Source: Helianthus annuus
Lineage: Eukaryota; Streptophyta; Magnoliopsida; Asterales; Asteraceae
Reading direction: 5' to 3'
Length of the DNA: 64,000 bases
NCBI RefSeq assembly: GCF_002127325.2
Contig: NC_035435.2
Location: 8,157,800-8,221,799, forward strand
Of this stretch, positions 11,275 through 23,660 are shown piece by piece. How positions within the stretch are numbered: the first letter of the stretch is position 1; every line of letters starts with the position of its first letter. The translations under genes and the position numbers were made by a program. The notes under the pieces are model-generated. The model saw only the letters and a program-made list of their open reading frames with translations. It made no database searches and was not told the DNA's origin.

Positions 11275-13379
11275 TGTAACACCCCAGAAATATAAAACTT
11301 TATATTAGAATTATAAAGTTTAAATAAACAAGAACTAATTAACTAGGAATTTATAACCTAGTTAACTACAAGTCTAAAAATAACTTAAATAGGGTTAAAC
11401 AACAAAACTCTATGTTAAACAAAGGTGAGGGGCCAATGTTGTCAAAAATTGAAACTTATATTACTGATTTTAATTAAAACAAAATCAAACCCCTCAATTG
11501 AGAGGTCTGATCGATCAGAACAGGAAAGGGGCGACACCCCCACTCTCAAACCCTAAAAATTCTACTAAATTCTCAAATTGAAGGCCCAAATCAGGTTGAA
11601 ATCAAAATCTGAACATAAAGTTGTGATCACCTCGTCTAGAGGATCATAAGGTATGTCGAATTAGGTCATTTTGATTCAACCCAAATTCTTGCATATGATT
11701 GAAATTTGAATGTTGAGCTTAATTAAGTGTTGTAAACATGAAATTGGGAGTGATATAAGGTTTCGGGACAAACCCTAGATGATTTCTTGACAAATCCTTG
11801 CATGATGATTGTATGGATCAAATCACCATAGTGGGTGATTAATATGCTAGTAGAACTTGATAAACACTAGGATTAAGACTCTTGTCTAGTGTAAATTGAA
11901 ATTTTGAGATAATCCCTAAAATTATTGATGTTAAAAATATGTGTATATTGTCAAATTGAAATTAATTTGGATGATAATTTCAAGTCATGAACTTGGTTTA
12001 GATCATGTAAAAATTTGACCCGCTAGGTGTTTGATGAAACACCTAAATTAGGGTTAAAATGTTAAAGGTTGGGTAAAACGCAGATTTGAATATGTTAAGA
12101 AAATGATGCGTTAAAGCTTAAGAAAGAGTTCTAAACTTGTTATGAATTGAACTCTTTAGGCAAGGAATCCGGAACGTCGAGCGGACACGCCGGAGGGGAT
12201 ACACGTGGAAAAGGAGTGCTTTAAAGGTACGTGACTTTAGTCTCGTTAAATGGTGCATATTTGTTTGATTTTAATGTATAGATAGAATCGAAGCGTGAAG
12301 GATGCGTTTGATGCATTCTAAAGTGGCGTAGTTCACTCGAACATCAAACGGGTCAAAATAAAGACTTGGGATTGGGTTTGACTTGTTAATAAAGTGATGG
12401 TTTCACTAGATAGTCAAACGGGTTGAATAGATGTTATAAGAGGAATCACGACAATAGAGACCATGATTGTTACTTGAATTAATATAGTTAAATTGATAAA
12501 GAACCGTTTGGTAGGCATCACATTGGAGGATTTTCCATAAGATGAGCCAACAGGTCGAATAATGGTGTAAATTGTAGCATTGGTGTCTAATTACTTAGCA
12601 AAAGTGACATCAAGCACAAGAGCATTAAGCCATGGAATTGGTAAGGAAATGCGAGTGGTGCTAAGCCCCGGATGTTGGGTGAAAACGCCTCAAGGTTGCT
12701 ATTGTACGGTAGCAAAGTTATGTAAATATAGTGGGTCGAATATCGAAATAGAGCTTTTAGTGACTAAGCCCGTAAACCAAATTTTCGGGATAACAATTAT
12801 GGTAGACACGTCGGTAATTTAAATACGGTCATGTAGGAAAAAGAATCACTAAAAACGGACTTACGGATCATAAGTTATGGCGATTTTAAGTTGGGATTGA
12901 ATATACTTGGAGCTGGGAATGTACAGCAACAGCTAAGCAAACATTCTGTGAAAAACAGGGCTAGGCGTGACACCTAGGCCCTTGGTGTCACGCGACGCCC
13001 CCTTGATCCGAGAAGATTTTATTTTTTGATTGTTTGATCCTTGGAACTTGTTTATATCCATTGTAGCTTTATCAAAACTAACATTTGTTGTGGTTTTGAT
13101 CTTAGGTGATGTTGGAACTAACCGGAAGATGATCGAGCTAGCTTTTGAAGAACCGAACACTATTTACAAGCTTCCGAAATGATTTAAACTTTAATAGATT
13201 ATGATTTTGGGTTGTAAACAAATTGTTAAACAACTTTGGGATGTTTTAACTTAGTCGTTAGTCGACTTAGGTTTTTGCTACTAGTGAACTATATTTATGG
13301 AATCCAAGTTAACTAGGCATCTTTTATCTAAAATGGTTTGAACTATTATTAAATTCAAGTAAATTAGACGGGTGTTACA
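11275..13379. mobile_element. Solo LTR (about 2.1 kb, chromovirus-type ends) inserted in element A gag
   Basis: The segment starts TGTAACACCC and ends GGGTGTTACA, a perfect 10-bp terminal inverted repeat with TG...CA ends. A perfect 5-bp target duplication, caccc, flanks it at 11270-11274 and 13380-13384. No PBS, polypurine tract or coding domain is inside, so it is best read as the solo LTR left by recombination between the two LTRs of a larger element. Long LTRs with TGTAACACC ends are typical of Tekay/Del chromoviruses. Removing it restores the gag frame of element A. Orientation is uncertain. The ORF at 12580-12822 is not convincing. Confidence 0.88.
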
Positions 13380-13384
13380 CACCC

Positions 13385-13742
13385 CTGTGGCATTTTGGGT
13401 GCGTAGGTCGTCAGGACAACCACTTTGACGAAAGGTGATTTCCATGGCATCAAACCAAGAGAGTAGTGCGGCAGCACCATCTTTTCCAGTAAATTCCAAT
13501 GGTTTGCAAGCCGTGAATTGTTTGAAGAGAAAAGGTGTCTTTGGTTTATCCACCTTGGAGTCAACTGAACCATGAGGGGAATGGGTGTCGGTTTGAATGC
13601 GGCTAACAATGTCGGGTATAACTCGAGCCATTTGGTCAGCCATTTGTTCAGCAATGAGCCCAACTAGCTCTTGTTTGGAGATGGATTCGCTGTTGGAACC
13701 TTTCTTTGACTTGGTTTTCTTTGATGAGCTTGGAGATGCCAT
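13385..13742 (-). pseudogene. Element A gag N-terminal part
   Basis: An ATG at 13740-13742 opens a frame beginning MASPSSSKKTKSKKG, followed by a helix-like QELVGLIAEQMADQM and the conserved gypsy gag motif KPLEFTGKDGAAALLSWFDAME. At 13380-13384 it runs into the solo LTR; the target duplication lies within codons of the conserved gag region and the frame continues at 11269. The start is supported by its position after the leader and PBS. Confidence 0.85.
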
Positions 13743-14697
13743 CTAGAAGTTCAAAAGAAAGGGAAAGGATGAGACTTGATCATAAATTTTAAAACAAGGT
13801 TTTAGCATGTAAAAGCATGTATGAGTTCACGTATCATGTAAAGTTCACATAAAGCATAAGTTTCCATCATGTATTCAACAAGTATAGCACGTATGAATGC
13901 GTATAAAGAGTATAAATTTAGTTTGTTCACGAGGACTATTATTGTTTTTGATTGCGATGACGTGCGAAATGAGTTTAAAAGTTTGAAATGAACGAACGTT
14001 CAAGTATAAAAACACATATAAATTGAGATACATAAAAGAGAGGCTCAATAAAACATTGGATTGTTTCGGGTAGAGAAACATCGACTATCCCAAAGTGGGT
14101 CGAAAGTCCTTTCGAATTAGAGAAAACGTGCTTTGGCCTATAGGTAAGATACTCTCGTCTTACCCTTCCAGTTACTACACGTCTCTAATCGATTGAAACC
14201 ATCGGGACTTTTGCGAGATCGAAAATCGAGGAGTGGGACTTAATCGACAAAGTGCGGGTTTCACCCCTAACTTGAAGATTTCGTACCCTAATGTGGTTAG
14301 TACTTGTCGGGTCAAAATAAATTTCGACACTTTGACGAGGGTCCACTAGAGTTGGATTCGAAATTTACCATTTAGATGTGGATTTCACTCCTAGCTAAAT
14401 GGCGAAATTTCGTGCAAAAATAAGAATAAGCGGAATGAGAGTCGTTACCAAATTGTGGGTTTCACGCCTATTTTGGTAAACTCGTCTCTTTTGTATAAAG
14501 AGTGTCTTCAAATCTTCAAGTGTATTGTATAAAAATGTCTTAGGAAAGACATTATGTAAATATTAAGACCAAAAAGAAGAGAAAGAAACAAGATAGGAAG
14601 AATAACATTTTAAGCATATAACAAGAATGGTCAAAAAATATAGTTCCTACTATAGACTAGGTCGAACATGGCAATTCTACCTAATTCCCTATAGTTA
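13743..14697 (-). other. Leader of element A
   Basis: About 950 bases lie between gag ATG and PBS. There is no coding signal. Short phrases recur, such as GTGGGTTTCAC/GCGGGTTTCACCCC and reverse-strand counterparts near 14265, 14380 and 14457. Nothing else is supported. Confidence 0.6.
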
Positions 14698-14711
14698 TGG
14701 CTCTGATACCA
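14698..14711 (-). other. Primer-binding site of element A (initiator-Met tRNA)
   Basis: The plus-strand sequence is TGGCTCTGATACCA, which reads TGGTATCAGAGCCA on the minus strand. It lies three bases from the LTR end at 14715 and fixes the element's orientation. Confidence 0.9.
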
Positions 14712-16498
14712 ATCTGTTACACCCCAACCAATGGTGGAAACATCAGGATGAGACGAAGTCTGAAGATTGCTAGAGACTTCATAACACTATTTGCGTCAAT
14801 ATTTAATAAACCGATTTCATTTCATAATCTAAATTGTCAACAATACAAGGAAATTCAAATAACAGCAAGTTCAAAAGCAATACATAACAACATAATCAAA
14901 ATTGATACAACATTTAAACCTAAACAACTATGTGTGTATCTAGGTATCAATTCTACTTCATTTCATAGCATCATCATCATCAACCTGTAACATGTTAAAA
15001 TAAAGTTCAATGCAAAAGCAAAGGCGAGTACACAAGGTTTAAATAGTATAGCATAAGTATAAAGCATTTTACTCGAATCCACATGGCAATTTGTATAAAA
15101 GGTAACTAGCATGCATAATATTACGTCTAAACCCAAAGTGTCCACTAGTATTTAGCATCCCTCGCCACAAAAGTGACGAGACCGTATAGTATATTGACTT
15201 AACAAACCCCCGTCGGGTGGTGTGCTACTCCTATAGCGCTATAATTGTTAAGCGAGGGTATAACATAGTAAAGGCATAAAGCATGTATTATATAGCATAA
15301 CAAGTAGCATGTATAACGGATTGAGTTCACAAGGTATGTTTAAGTGTGTGTAAGTGTAATTTTTGTATGGTAACATGTTACAACCCAAATGTGGTTTAAA
15401 ACGTAAATGGGTCGAGTGTACTCACGGTTTTGCAAGTCTTGAACTTGAGAATCCGAGAATAAGTTGGTTGTTGGATTAGCTAGTTGGAGCACCTTGTCCT
15501 TCTACACAAAGGAACAAAGTGTATGAGTTTGGGGAAATCGGAAGATTAAGGATTCAGAATTAAAATGACATGAAAGTATTATATCAAAATAATCATCTTC
15601 AACACATAACACTTGTATGACACTTGGTAACCACAAGGGTTATATTGTTTTCATGAGTTGAACACCCATAAGAATCATAACAAGGTTCAGGTCTTAGATG
15701 ATGTTCTACTACTTTGACAAATGAACATGAATTCAACATCAAAGGTTCGAATGTACATAGATATTATTTAGGTTATGTAGTATATATTAATAAGTCCATT
15801 AGTATAAGTATTTCAAGCATGAGGTAGAAGATTAAATCTTCATTTAGGTAACTCAAATGTGTCATAGAAGTCATGTAGGAGGTAGGAAGAACAAGCTTCC
15901 ATTTAGACACCTCTTATGTGTTCACCACTACACTTGTTGTAAAAACATACAAGGAGGGTCATGAACTAAGATTAGTACAAGAATGAGAAACATATACACT
16001 ATGAGAAAATCATCAAGAGGTGTGGGGATTTTATGTTGGACAACCCAAGTTAGTCCACAATCACACCTTCATCAAGCTTGAAGCTTGAACACCACTTGTG
16101 GGTCAAAAACCCTAAACAAAACAGAAATTATTTGAGGTTTAACCTCTGATGTTGTATGTCTCAGCCCCGTTATTAAGCTTAACTAACCATAGAAGTGGTT
16201 ATAAGCATAAGCACGTGGGTTTGAGTGAGTTAAACTCATGTCTAAGCAAAGATTAATGAAACAAACTTGAACAGTGTACTTTGAAGCCTTTTGCCGGAGT
16301 TCCAGGGACTTGTTTGCTGTGAAACACCCCTAGAATCGAATCCAAGGTCAAGCCAAGCGCTCTGGAAAAAGAATGGGCTAAAACGGATGAGAAATGAAGA
16401 AGTTATGCTCACTTTAGTGGAGCTTGCTGAATCTGGCCGAAAATCTGATGTTGCTGCGAATTTAGGATGATTTGGGAGTGATTAGAGAGAGTTGTGAG

Positions 16499-17075
16499 TA
16501 GGGGTGTTCAAAACTATCCGTATCCGAAAATCCGATCCGAAATATCCGATATCCGAATTCGAAATATCCGAAAAATCGGATATCCGAAGTTTCGGATATC
16601 CGAAATTCGGATATCCGAATTTTTCGGATTCGGATTCGGATAGTGATTTTCAAAATTTTCGGATATTTCGGATATCCGAAATATCCGAAAATTTAATTTT
16701 CATTTTTTTCGGATATCCGAATATCCGAAAATATCCGAAGTATCCGAAAAATATCCGAAGTATCCGAAAAATATCCGAAAATATCCGAAAAATATCCGAA
16801 ATATCCAAAAATTTATATTCGGATATCCGAAACTATCCAAAATATCCGTTTCCGAATATGAAAAAAATAATTAAAAAATAAAAATTAAATAAAAAGTTGG
16901 ATTTTCGGATATCCGATTCACTATCCGAATCCGTATCCGACATTTTGGATATCCGAATTTCGGATATCCGAAATTTCGGATACGGATTCGGATAGTGAAA
17001 TCTGGTATCCGAAAATTTCGGATATCCGAAATTCGGATATCCGAATTTTCGGATATCCGGTTTTGAACACCCCTA
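16499..17075. mobile_element. hAT-type MITE with internal ATATCCGAA repeat array
   Basis: Terminal inverted repeats TAGGGGTGTTCAAAAC and GTTTTGAACACCCCTA are perfect over 16 bp. The flanking 8-bp target duplication gttgtgag (16491-16498 and 17076-17083) is exact. An 8-bp duplication and TIRs of this kind fit the hAT superfamily. The 577-bp interior has no transposase and consists almost wholly of short repeats built on the palindrome GGATATCC and CCGAA. ORFs across it (such as 16504-16881) are translations of the repeat and not genes. Confidence 0.92.
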
Positions 17076-17119
17076 GTTGTGAGTGATTAGAAAAGTGAAA
17101 ATGTCTTGGGGATGACTTG

Positions 17120-17127
17120 TATTTATA
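17120..17127 (-). promoter_or_regulatory. Putative TATA box of element A 5' LTR
   Basis: The minus strand reads TATAAATA about 800 bases into the LTR. The MITE insertion begins about 45 bases downstream of it, close to where transcription would be expected to start. Confidence 0.5.
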
Positions 17128-17483
17128 GGGGAATGGATTAGAGTTGGGTTGGTTAGCAATTAATATGGTTAGTTGGATGATTAATAAAAAAAAACATTTA
17201 AAACAGCCTACACATGGTGTTCGGTCGTATGGCTGAAATCAGCCATAATTATCTCTCTTATTTTTTGTGTCATGCATTATATACCTTAGATGTATATTAG
17301 TTGAACCTAACATGAGGTTATGACATAATAAGTTAATGGGTGTTTAATTAATATAAAAAAACAAAGCGTAACAACATAATAGTTGCTGATATCGACATAG
17401 CTGTCGTCCCATTTTTCATTTTTTTTATTTAATAGAAATAAATGAACATAGTAATACATCAACTTTACGTTGATCTTACTATG

Positions 17484-17593
<110 letters not shown>

Positions 17594-17926
17594 CACGTAT
17601 TTAATAGTTAGCAAGCATGTATAAGTTATGAGTACTAGTATGTCGTGTATCGGTTGCGCGTTCGAGATTGGTAACGTATAACCCGAGTATTGCAACACGT
17701 ATAAGCATGTATAAAAATAGTATTTCATTATGATCAAAGTATCAAACGAATGCACATATCAATGTATAAACATGTATAAACAAAAGATCAATTTCATTAT
17801 GATCGAAGGCTCGGATTTACAATGGTACGAAGCGAAAGACGATAACCAGAATTACAAGTTTCCAAAAAAAGAAATACAAGACGAGCTTTCTAATTAAGGA
17901 AAGTTACGAAAAAGCGGAGCGTTACA

Positions 17927-18650
17927 GAGAAGGTGATGACCTACGTAATGAAATTACAAAGAGGAACTGCACGACACATAACCTGCGATGGGAACCGTGG
18001 TTCTCGGATGAAAAATTGGAGGCATTACTTGGACGGTACCAAATGCATTACCTAGACCGATCGCAAGGGCCTCCCGTGTATCGATATTCGAGAGAGCTAA
18101 AGCATGCAACGACATCGCTGGGTGGAACTTCTGAATGAGTACGACTGTGAAACATGAACGTACACGAGCACTACAGCTCGCTGTCGATTCTAACTTACCT
18201 AACCAGATTCGCTCTGTCCAAATTGGAGAACTGAAGGAAGAGGATTTTCAAGTTGAACCCATGCGGGGCATGGAGAAGCAACCTTGGACAGGTCGGACGA
18301 TACTTGTTACCTCATGGAACGAATGTGGGTCTCATTATATGGCAACTGTAGGGAGCTTGTATTGAGCAAAGCATACCGGCATCGATATTCTAGTCATCTG
18401 GGTTATGATGAGAGACATTAGGATTTATAAACCTCGTACTGGTAATCGGGGAGGAAGGCCCACCTAGGTAGGTATGTGAATGATGGATTGACTTGTGGGA
18501 AAGTCAGGGTGAAGTATCAGCAACCTGCAATACCCACATGGAAATAAGAACAGACTGCCATGGATTTGGTCGCTAGTCTACTTACAACTCGAAACGGAAA
18601 CAATATCACCTGGATGATCATTGATTGTCTTGCGTAACCAGCACACTTTC
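17927..18650 (+). pseudogene. Element B RNase H and integrase N-terminus, heavily eroded
   Basis: Broken frames still match chromovirus RNase H and the RH-integrase linker: NCTTHNL for NYTTHDLEL, traces of IWRHYL and GTKC (about 18025-18055), RWVELLNEYDC (about 18118-18150), then RALQLAVDSNLPNQIRSVQ (18170-18225), which parallels the linker of D units. Frameshifts and small deletions occur throughout. The left edge is cut by the LTR of element A. Confidence 0.7.
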
Positions 18651-19243
18651 TGGCCATCATGGAAAAGGATAAGTTTTCTATACTTGCAGTTATCTACCTG
18701 AAAGAAGTGGTTGCTAGGCACGGGGTGGTAACCTCTATTATCTCTGATCGCGACCCACGAACTGCATCTGATGTGTGGCAACCGATGCATAAATCCTTTG
18801 GCTCACGTCTAGACATGAGCACAGCATATCATCCACAAACTGATGGGCAGACTGAACACACCATCCAAACTCTTGAAGACATGCTTCGGGCATATGTAAT
18901 CGACTTTGGCAACGGCAGGGAAAGACACATCCCTTTAGTGGAGTTCTCGTATGACAACAGTTACCACACCAGCATCCAGGCTGCTCTGTTCGAGGCATTG
19001 TGCGGACGGAAGTGCCGATCACCTCTTGGTTGGGCAGAAGTTGGAAACAGCCAAATCACTAGCCCAGAGCTCGTTGTAGACAAAACAGAGAAGATTGCTC
19101 AGATACGACGACAAATGGCGGCAACTCGTGACCGTCAGAAAAGCTGCACTGATAAGCGCAGGAAACCACTCGAGTCCCAGGTTGGGGATCGAGTACTAAT
19201 TAAAGTCTCACCTTGGAAAGGTGTAGTTCGTTTTGGTAAATGA
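18651..19243 (+). pseudogene. Element B integrase catalytic core
   Basis: An open stretch reads YLKEVVARHGVV, SDRDPRTASDVW (second catalytic Asp), [23 protein letters not shown] (catalytic Glu region) and EFSYDNSYHTSI, then [22 protein letters not shown] at 19241-19243 stands where the family has an Arg or Lys. The upstream region with the first catalytic Asp is present but frameshifted. The intact YLKEVVARHGV here is useful for showing the deletion shared by D2 and D3. Confidence 0.85.
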
Positions 19244-19714
19244 GGCAAACTCAACCCACGATATGTTGGACCTTTCGAAATCATAGAGAAAATAGGCAAA
19301 GTGGCCTACAAACTGAACCTACCCGAAGAACTCAGTGGAGTTCACAACGTATTCCACGTGTCAAATCTGAAGAAGTGTCTGTCAGATGAGACCCTCATTG
19401 TTCCTCTCAAAGAGCTCACTATTGACGATCAGTTGCGATTCGTCGAGGAACCAGTAGAGATTACTGACCGAAACGTTAAGGTTCTCAAGCGCACCAGAAT
19501 ACCTCTTGTTCGAGTTTGTTGGAACTCCCGTCGTGGCCCAGAGTTTACCTGGGAACGAGAAGACCAAATAAAACTCAAGTATCCCCAGTTGTTCGAGAAA
19601 AGTGCAACCACTACTGAGGCTGAAGCTACTGCGGAATTTTGGGACGAAATTCCAAACCAACGGGGGGATGATGTGACACCCCAGGAAAACCAGGAAAACA
19701 CGCAACTTAACTAG
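19244..19714 (+). pseudogene. Element B integrase C-terminus with GPY/F module and chromodomain-like end
   Basis: After the premature stop the same frame continues with [16 protein letters not shown] (GPY/F module), NVFHVSNLKKCL, and the chromodomain-like [24 protein letters not shown] near the end. Chromodomain ends of this type define chromoviruses and are thought to steer integration to histone-marked heterochromatin. The frame ends at a natural TAG shortly before the polypurine tract. Confidence 0.85.
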
Positions 19715-19756
19715 CTTCCTCAGTAGCCACGAGCTAAATTTCGGGACGAAATTTCT

Positions 19757-19772
19757 TTCAAGTTGGGGATAA
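19757..19772 (+). other. Polypurine tract of element B
   Basis: TTCAAGTTGGGGATAA directly precedes the LTR start TGTGACAACTCGAG. The same tract occurs on the minus strand before the D LTRs. Confidence 0.75.
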
Positions 19773-20045
19773 TGTGACAACTCGAGTTTTCAAGGTCTTT
19801 CCTCACTACTATGTTTTCATAATTCGCTATGTAGCAATGTGTGCACCTTGTTATTTATTTGATAAATTATTGTATTGTGTATGTAATGTGTTACGGTTTG
19901 AAGGACTAAAGTGGTGATGATTAATGAATTGTTATGTGCTTATGAGTGAACAAATCTAACTGTTTACAAAATAAACCCGCATATGACAAAACACTGAGTG
20001 TTCCACCATAGACTATCCCGACGAAACCAAGAATTTTTGCCACAC
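19773..20045 (+). repeat. 3' LTR of element B, left part (split by Athila element G)
   Basis: It starts TGTGACAACTCGAG after the polypurine tract and continues to the target duplication cacac (20041-20045). The LTR resumes at 45382 after element G. The first 40 bases resemble the start of the D LTR family (TGTGACAACCCGAG). Confidence 0.8.
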
Positions 20046-21765
20046 AGATGCGTGTTAGTGTATATATGTTTTAGGTATATATTTTAAGCCCTTTTTACAC
20101 TTTAGCCAAGTTTTAAATTTATAAAACACGATATTTACTAACACTAAACACACATATGGGCAAGTGCACCCATCGTGGACGTAGTATAGTGTTGGTAAGA
20201 TACCGAGGTCGTCCAAGGACACAAGAGCTTTTAGTACCAGTTTATCCTCAACGTCTAATCAAATCAAAATGTTAGAAAAAGATTTTTAAACTAAGAAAAT
20301 AAAACTAACTAAATGCTGAAAAATAAAATAAAAATAAAAACAGATAGACAAGATGAATCACTTGGATCCGACTCGTGTGTTAGTATAACCTTGATTATTT
20401 TCGCATTTTTGCACTTGTTTAAGAGATTATCTTAGTTATTGTAGTAGGCCCCTCTTTTGAAGGCGACGTTACCCTCAACCCAGTAGTTTGAGTCAGCAAG
20501 GATACAATCCTAAAGGGTCGGATTATTGAAAGATAATTAATTAAGTTATTAATGCAAATTATGGTAGGCCCCTCTTTTGGAGGTGACGTTACCCTCGACT
20601 AAGTAGTCTGAGTCAGCAGGGATACAGTCCTAAATAGCTGGGTTATAGTATTAATAGTAGTTAACTTATGAGGGGATCAAAGAGTTTGGACCCCCGCCAT
20701 CCAATACATTTGGGTATTGAAGGAGGTCCTACTAAATTTGACCCAGGTCCCTTGCAGGACCTCTAAACGCTGAACAAAGGCAAGACCCTTACCAAACCGT
20801 TCCCATAACCCCCGACCAGGTAGCCAACATACCTCCATATAAACCGTGGAGATATGAATGGTGAAAATCTTTTATTTTATATAGACAGTAAAATAATGCC
20901 AAGACACCACGGACAAACGATAAGGAAGAATCACCTTCAACATAAGAAACTAGTTATTAAAGTCGTTAATACAAAACCAATTAAAAAGTGCAAAAGATTA
21001 AAAATAAAAAGTATTATACTAAACACTTGTCTTCACCAAGTGATGTAAGAGACTTAGGCAAACATGGACTTGATTGTCAAGAACTCTTACGATCAATCTT
21101 GGATCCCGAGACGACTCACACACTCTATGATGGACAATGGATGATGGTGGTGGATGATGGTGTTGTGATGGTGGTGGGTGGTGGATGAAGTGTGAGAGAG
21201 TTGGTGTGCCAAGGGATGAGTTGCAATGGCTCCAAGCACTCCTATTTATAGGCTGAACAGAAGCCTGGGCACGGCCCCGTGTCTGCTGGGCACGGCCCCG
21301 TGCCCGTCTGACACTATCTCTCCTCATTAATTGTAATTCGCAATTACAATTAATGCGCCTGCAGTACTTTGGGCACGCCCCCGTGTTCACTGGGCACGGC
21401 CCTGTGGTGAGCAATAGAAGCTTCTACAGGTTTGTCTTTTCTGCTCCTTCTTGGGCACGGCCCCGTGCTCGCTGAGCACGGACAGGTTTGTCTTTTCTGC
21501 TCCTTCTTGGGCGTGTTCAGTCTTCTGCCTTCTCTGTTTTGCTTGGGAGGATGCTGTCGAGGGGTCGGGCAGTCCACTTTTGTTTCCTTTCTTGTATTTA
21601 TGTTAGATTTAGCTGTCTTTTTGCTTCTTTTGTTAATTTGAGCTCATTTAATCCTGAAAATACAAAAGGAAGACAAAAATACACTTTTTCCAACATTAGT
21701 ACTTAAAAAGGGTTAGTTTTATGCCTCATTTGATGTAATTTATATGTTGCATTTTACACACATCA
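20046..21765 (-). repeat. 3' LTR of Athila element G
   Basis: 1720 bp, the partner of 43684-45376 (1693 bp). It contains a tandem duplication of about 130 bp (20444-20573 and 20574-20693), a minus-strand TATAAATA at 21243-21250, and several CACGGCCCCGTG dyads (21268-21482). Part of the 27-bp length excess is an extra copy of AGGTTTGTCTTTTCTGCTCC at about 21482. Confidence 0.93.
21243..21250 (-). promoter_or_regulatory. TATA box in Athila 3' LTR
   Basis: The minus strand reads TATAAATAG; the equivalent in the 5' LTR is at 44882-44889. Confidence 0.6.
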
Positions 21766-21780
21766 AATATCCCCACACTT
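21766..21780 (-). other. Polypurine tract of Athila element G
   Basis: The minus strand reads AAGTGTGGGGATATT immediately before the 3' LTR, the expected plus-strand priming site. Confidence 0.75.
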
Positions 21781-23660
21781 GAATCTTTGCTTGTCCTCAA
21801 GCAAAACTCTTTAATATGTGGCTTACACTCCCAAATGGAATAGGTAGAAGAGAAGGTTTTGGGCTTCTTATAGAGTGTCGGGATTTTCCAAGATTGTTTA
21901 GATTTTATTTTTATTTATTTACAATCCTATTCGTCATGATTTATTAAAAACATTTCATAGGATAAATTATTTATTAGGGCATTACATACCTTTTTAAAAT
22001 TTCATTTATATACAAGTTCACATACCTCACGGGGGAAATCACTCACACTCGGCCGAAGGTGTATTTTTAGTGAATCACTCGAGAGCGGCATTGAACTTAT
22101 TCCTACCATAAGCTTGCGAAGCAATCAATCCTCCTCCTTTTTAACTTTACACCTTTGTAAATATCAAGAGGACTTTTTGGGTGAAGGGTTAGGCTTGGGC
22201 TAAAGGTGGGTAGTTGGGTTAGTGGTTAGTAGAAAAGGGCGAAAAGCGTAAAAAACGTCGGTTTTCATAAAACATTTTGTTTTTGTGACTTTCTATTTTT
22301 AATGAAGTATTTATTCAAACAAGTTTTTGTTTGAGGGGCTTTGTTTGTTTATTTCCAACTTCATTGTAAAATTTTTTTTTTTCATAGTCACACGAAAACC
22401 GAGCTTGTTACTAAAATAAAAGGTAAAAATAAAAAAGGTTTTTTGGTGGGTAAAAAGGGTTTTGGGTTAGGAAATGAAAAGGTTTAGGCTCAAAGGGGTT
22501 AGCTAGGGGGAATTTTTGGATAGGTGAAAAGAAAAATAAAAATGATGGTGTTGAAAGAAAAAGGGTTAGTCCTAATGCCTCCAGCATTTACTTATTTGGG
22601 TTTAAGTTGGTAAGGACTGGGAATGAATTATCGTGGCAAGTTCTAGAGTCGTAAGAACCAAGCGGCTATTCACACAAGAAACGAAAAATGAGCATTTAGC
22701 GTAAAGATGTATATTTGTATGCTCAATAAAGGCTCAAAACTCACTTTTGTGGGAATGGGTTTTTATGTGATCAAGTATATATAATCAAATTTTAACTAAG
22801 CTTGTCATGTCGTTTCATAATTTTCTTATGTTGGTTCTTTTTATCACGACGCTGTCGGTTGTAAACTTATAAAAATATAACCTTGTTAGACTTAGAATTC
22901 CCAACTTAAACTTAGACAAGTAAAAAAATGAAAATTTTTGAAAAAAAAAATTTAGGGTGATTAGCGGTTTCAATAGAGTTTTGTGTAAGGCTTGTTATTA
23001 GGACTTGCAAAATTCAAGGTTTTAGCATCCCCCACCCCCCCACACTTAAATTACACATTGTCCTCAATGTGTCCCAAAAATAAATTTTTAGGTTGATTGA
23101 ATGTTTAAAATGGTGTAAAAAGCAAAATTTTATGTTATTGGCAGTATGGACACAGCCCCGTGTTCGTTGGACACGACCCCGTGTTCAACTGCCAGTAATG
23201 AAAACTTACAGAAGATGGACACGGGGGCGTGTTGGCTGGGCACGACCCCGTGTCTGGCAAAAATCTGCAGAAAAACAAACAAACAGCAGGTCTGGGAGGT
23301 GGGCACGGGGGCGTGTCGGCTGGACACGTCCCCGTGTGGACTATCTGCAAGGCTGAAAAACATGGTTCTTTCTCCGGTTTTCCTGTCCTGCCTGTGTAAG
23401 TGCTAATGATTAGCACTCTAAGCCTCAATTGTACCTGTTTTATCACTAAATACCACACCAAGCAATACCAAACGTCCTAAATTACCGTAGTTAATCATCC
23501 AAACCATAAAGTAAAAAAAATAAAGCAGAAAATAAAAAGGAGTTAAGGAAAGTAAATTGTCTAACACTCGGCACGCAAGCCGTCAATTGTTTTGTTAGAT
23601 AAAAGGGGACTTTAACCTGTGGGCTCGCCATCAACCCGCTCCTGCTCCTTCTTCAACCTC
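21781..23660 (-). other. Athila 3' noncoding region between env-like ORF and 3' LTR
   Basis: About 1.9 kb without a credible gene. It is rich in homopolymer and TTTTGG runs. A second polypurine-like run (plus CCCCCACCCCCCCACACTT) is at about 23030-23047. Three pairs of CACGGCCCCGTG-type dyads lie at 23147-23185, 23217-23255 and 23300-23340. Short ORFs at 23093-23461 are translations of the dyads. Confidence 0.65.

Noticed and set aside
12580..12822. 80-codon ORF in the solo LTR
   Set aside because: It is short, with no domain or partner copy, inside a noncoding LTR.
16504..16881. 125-codon ORF rich in Ile, Arg, Ser and Tyr
   Set aside because: It is a translation of the ATATCCGAA repeats inside the MITE.
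23093..23461. Overlapping ORFs with WTRPRV-type repeats on both strands
   Set aside because: They come from the CACGGCCCCGTG dyads, which are open in several frames.
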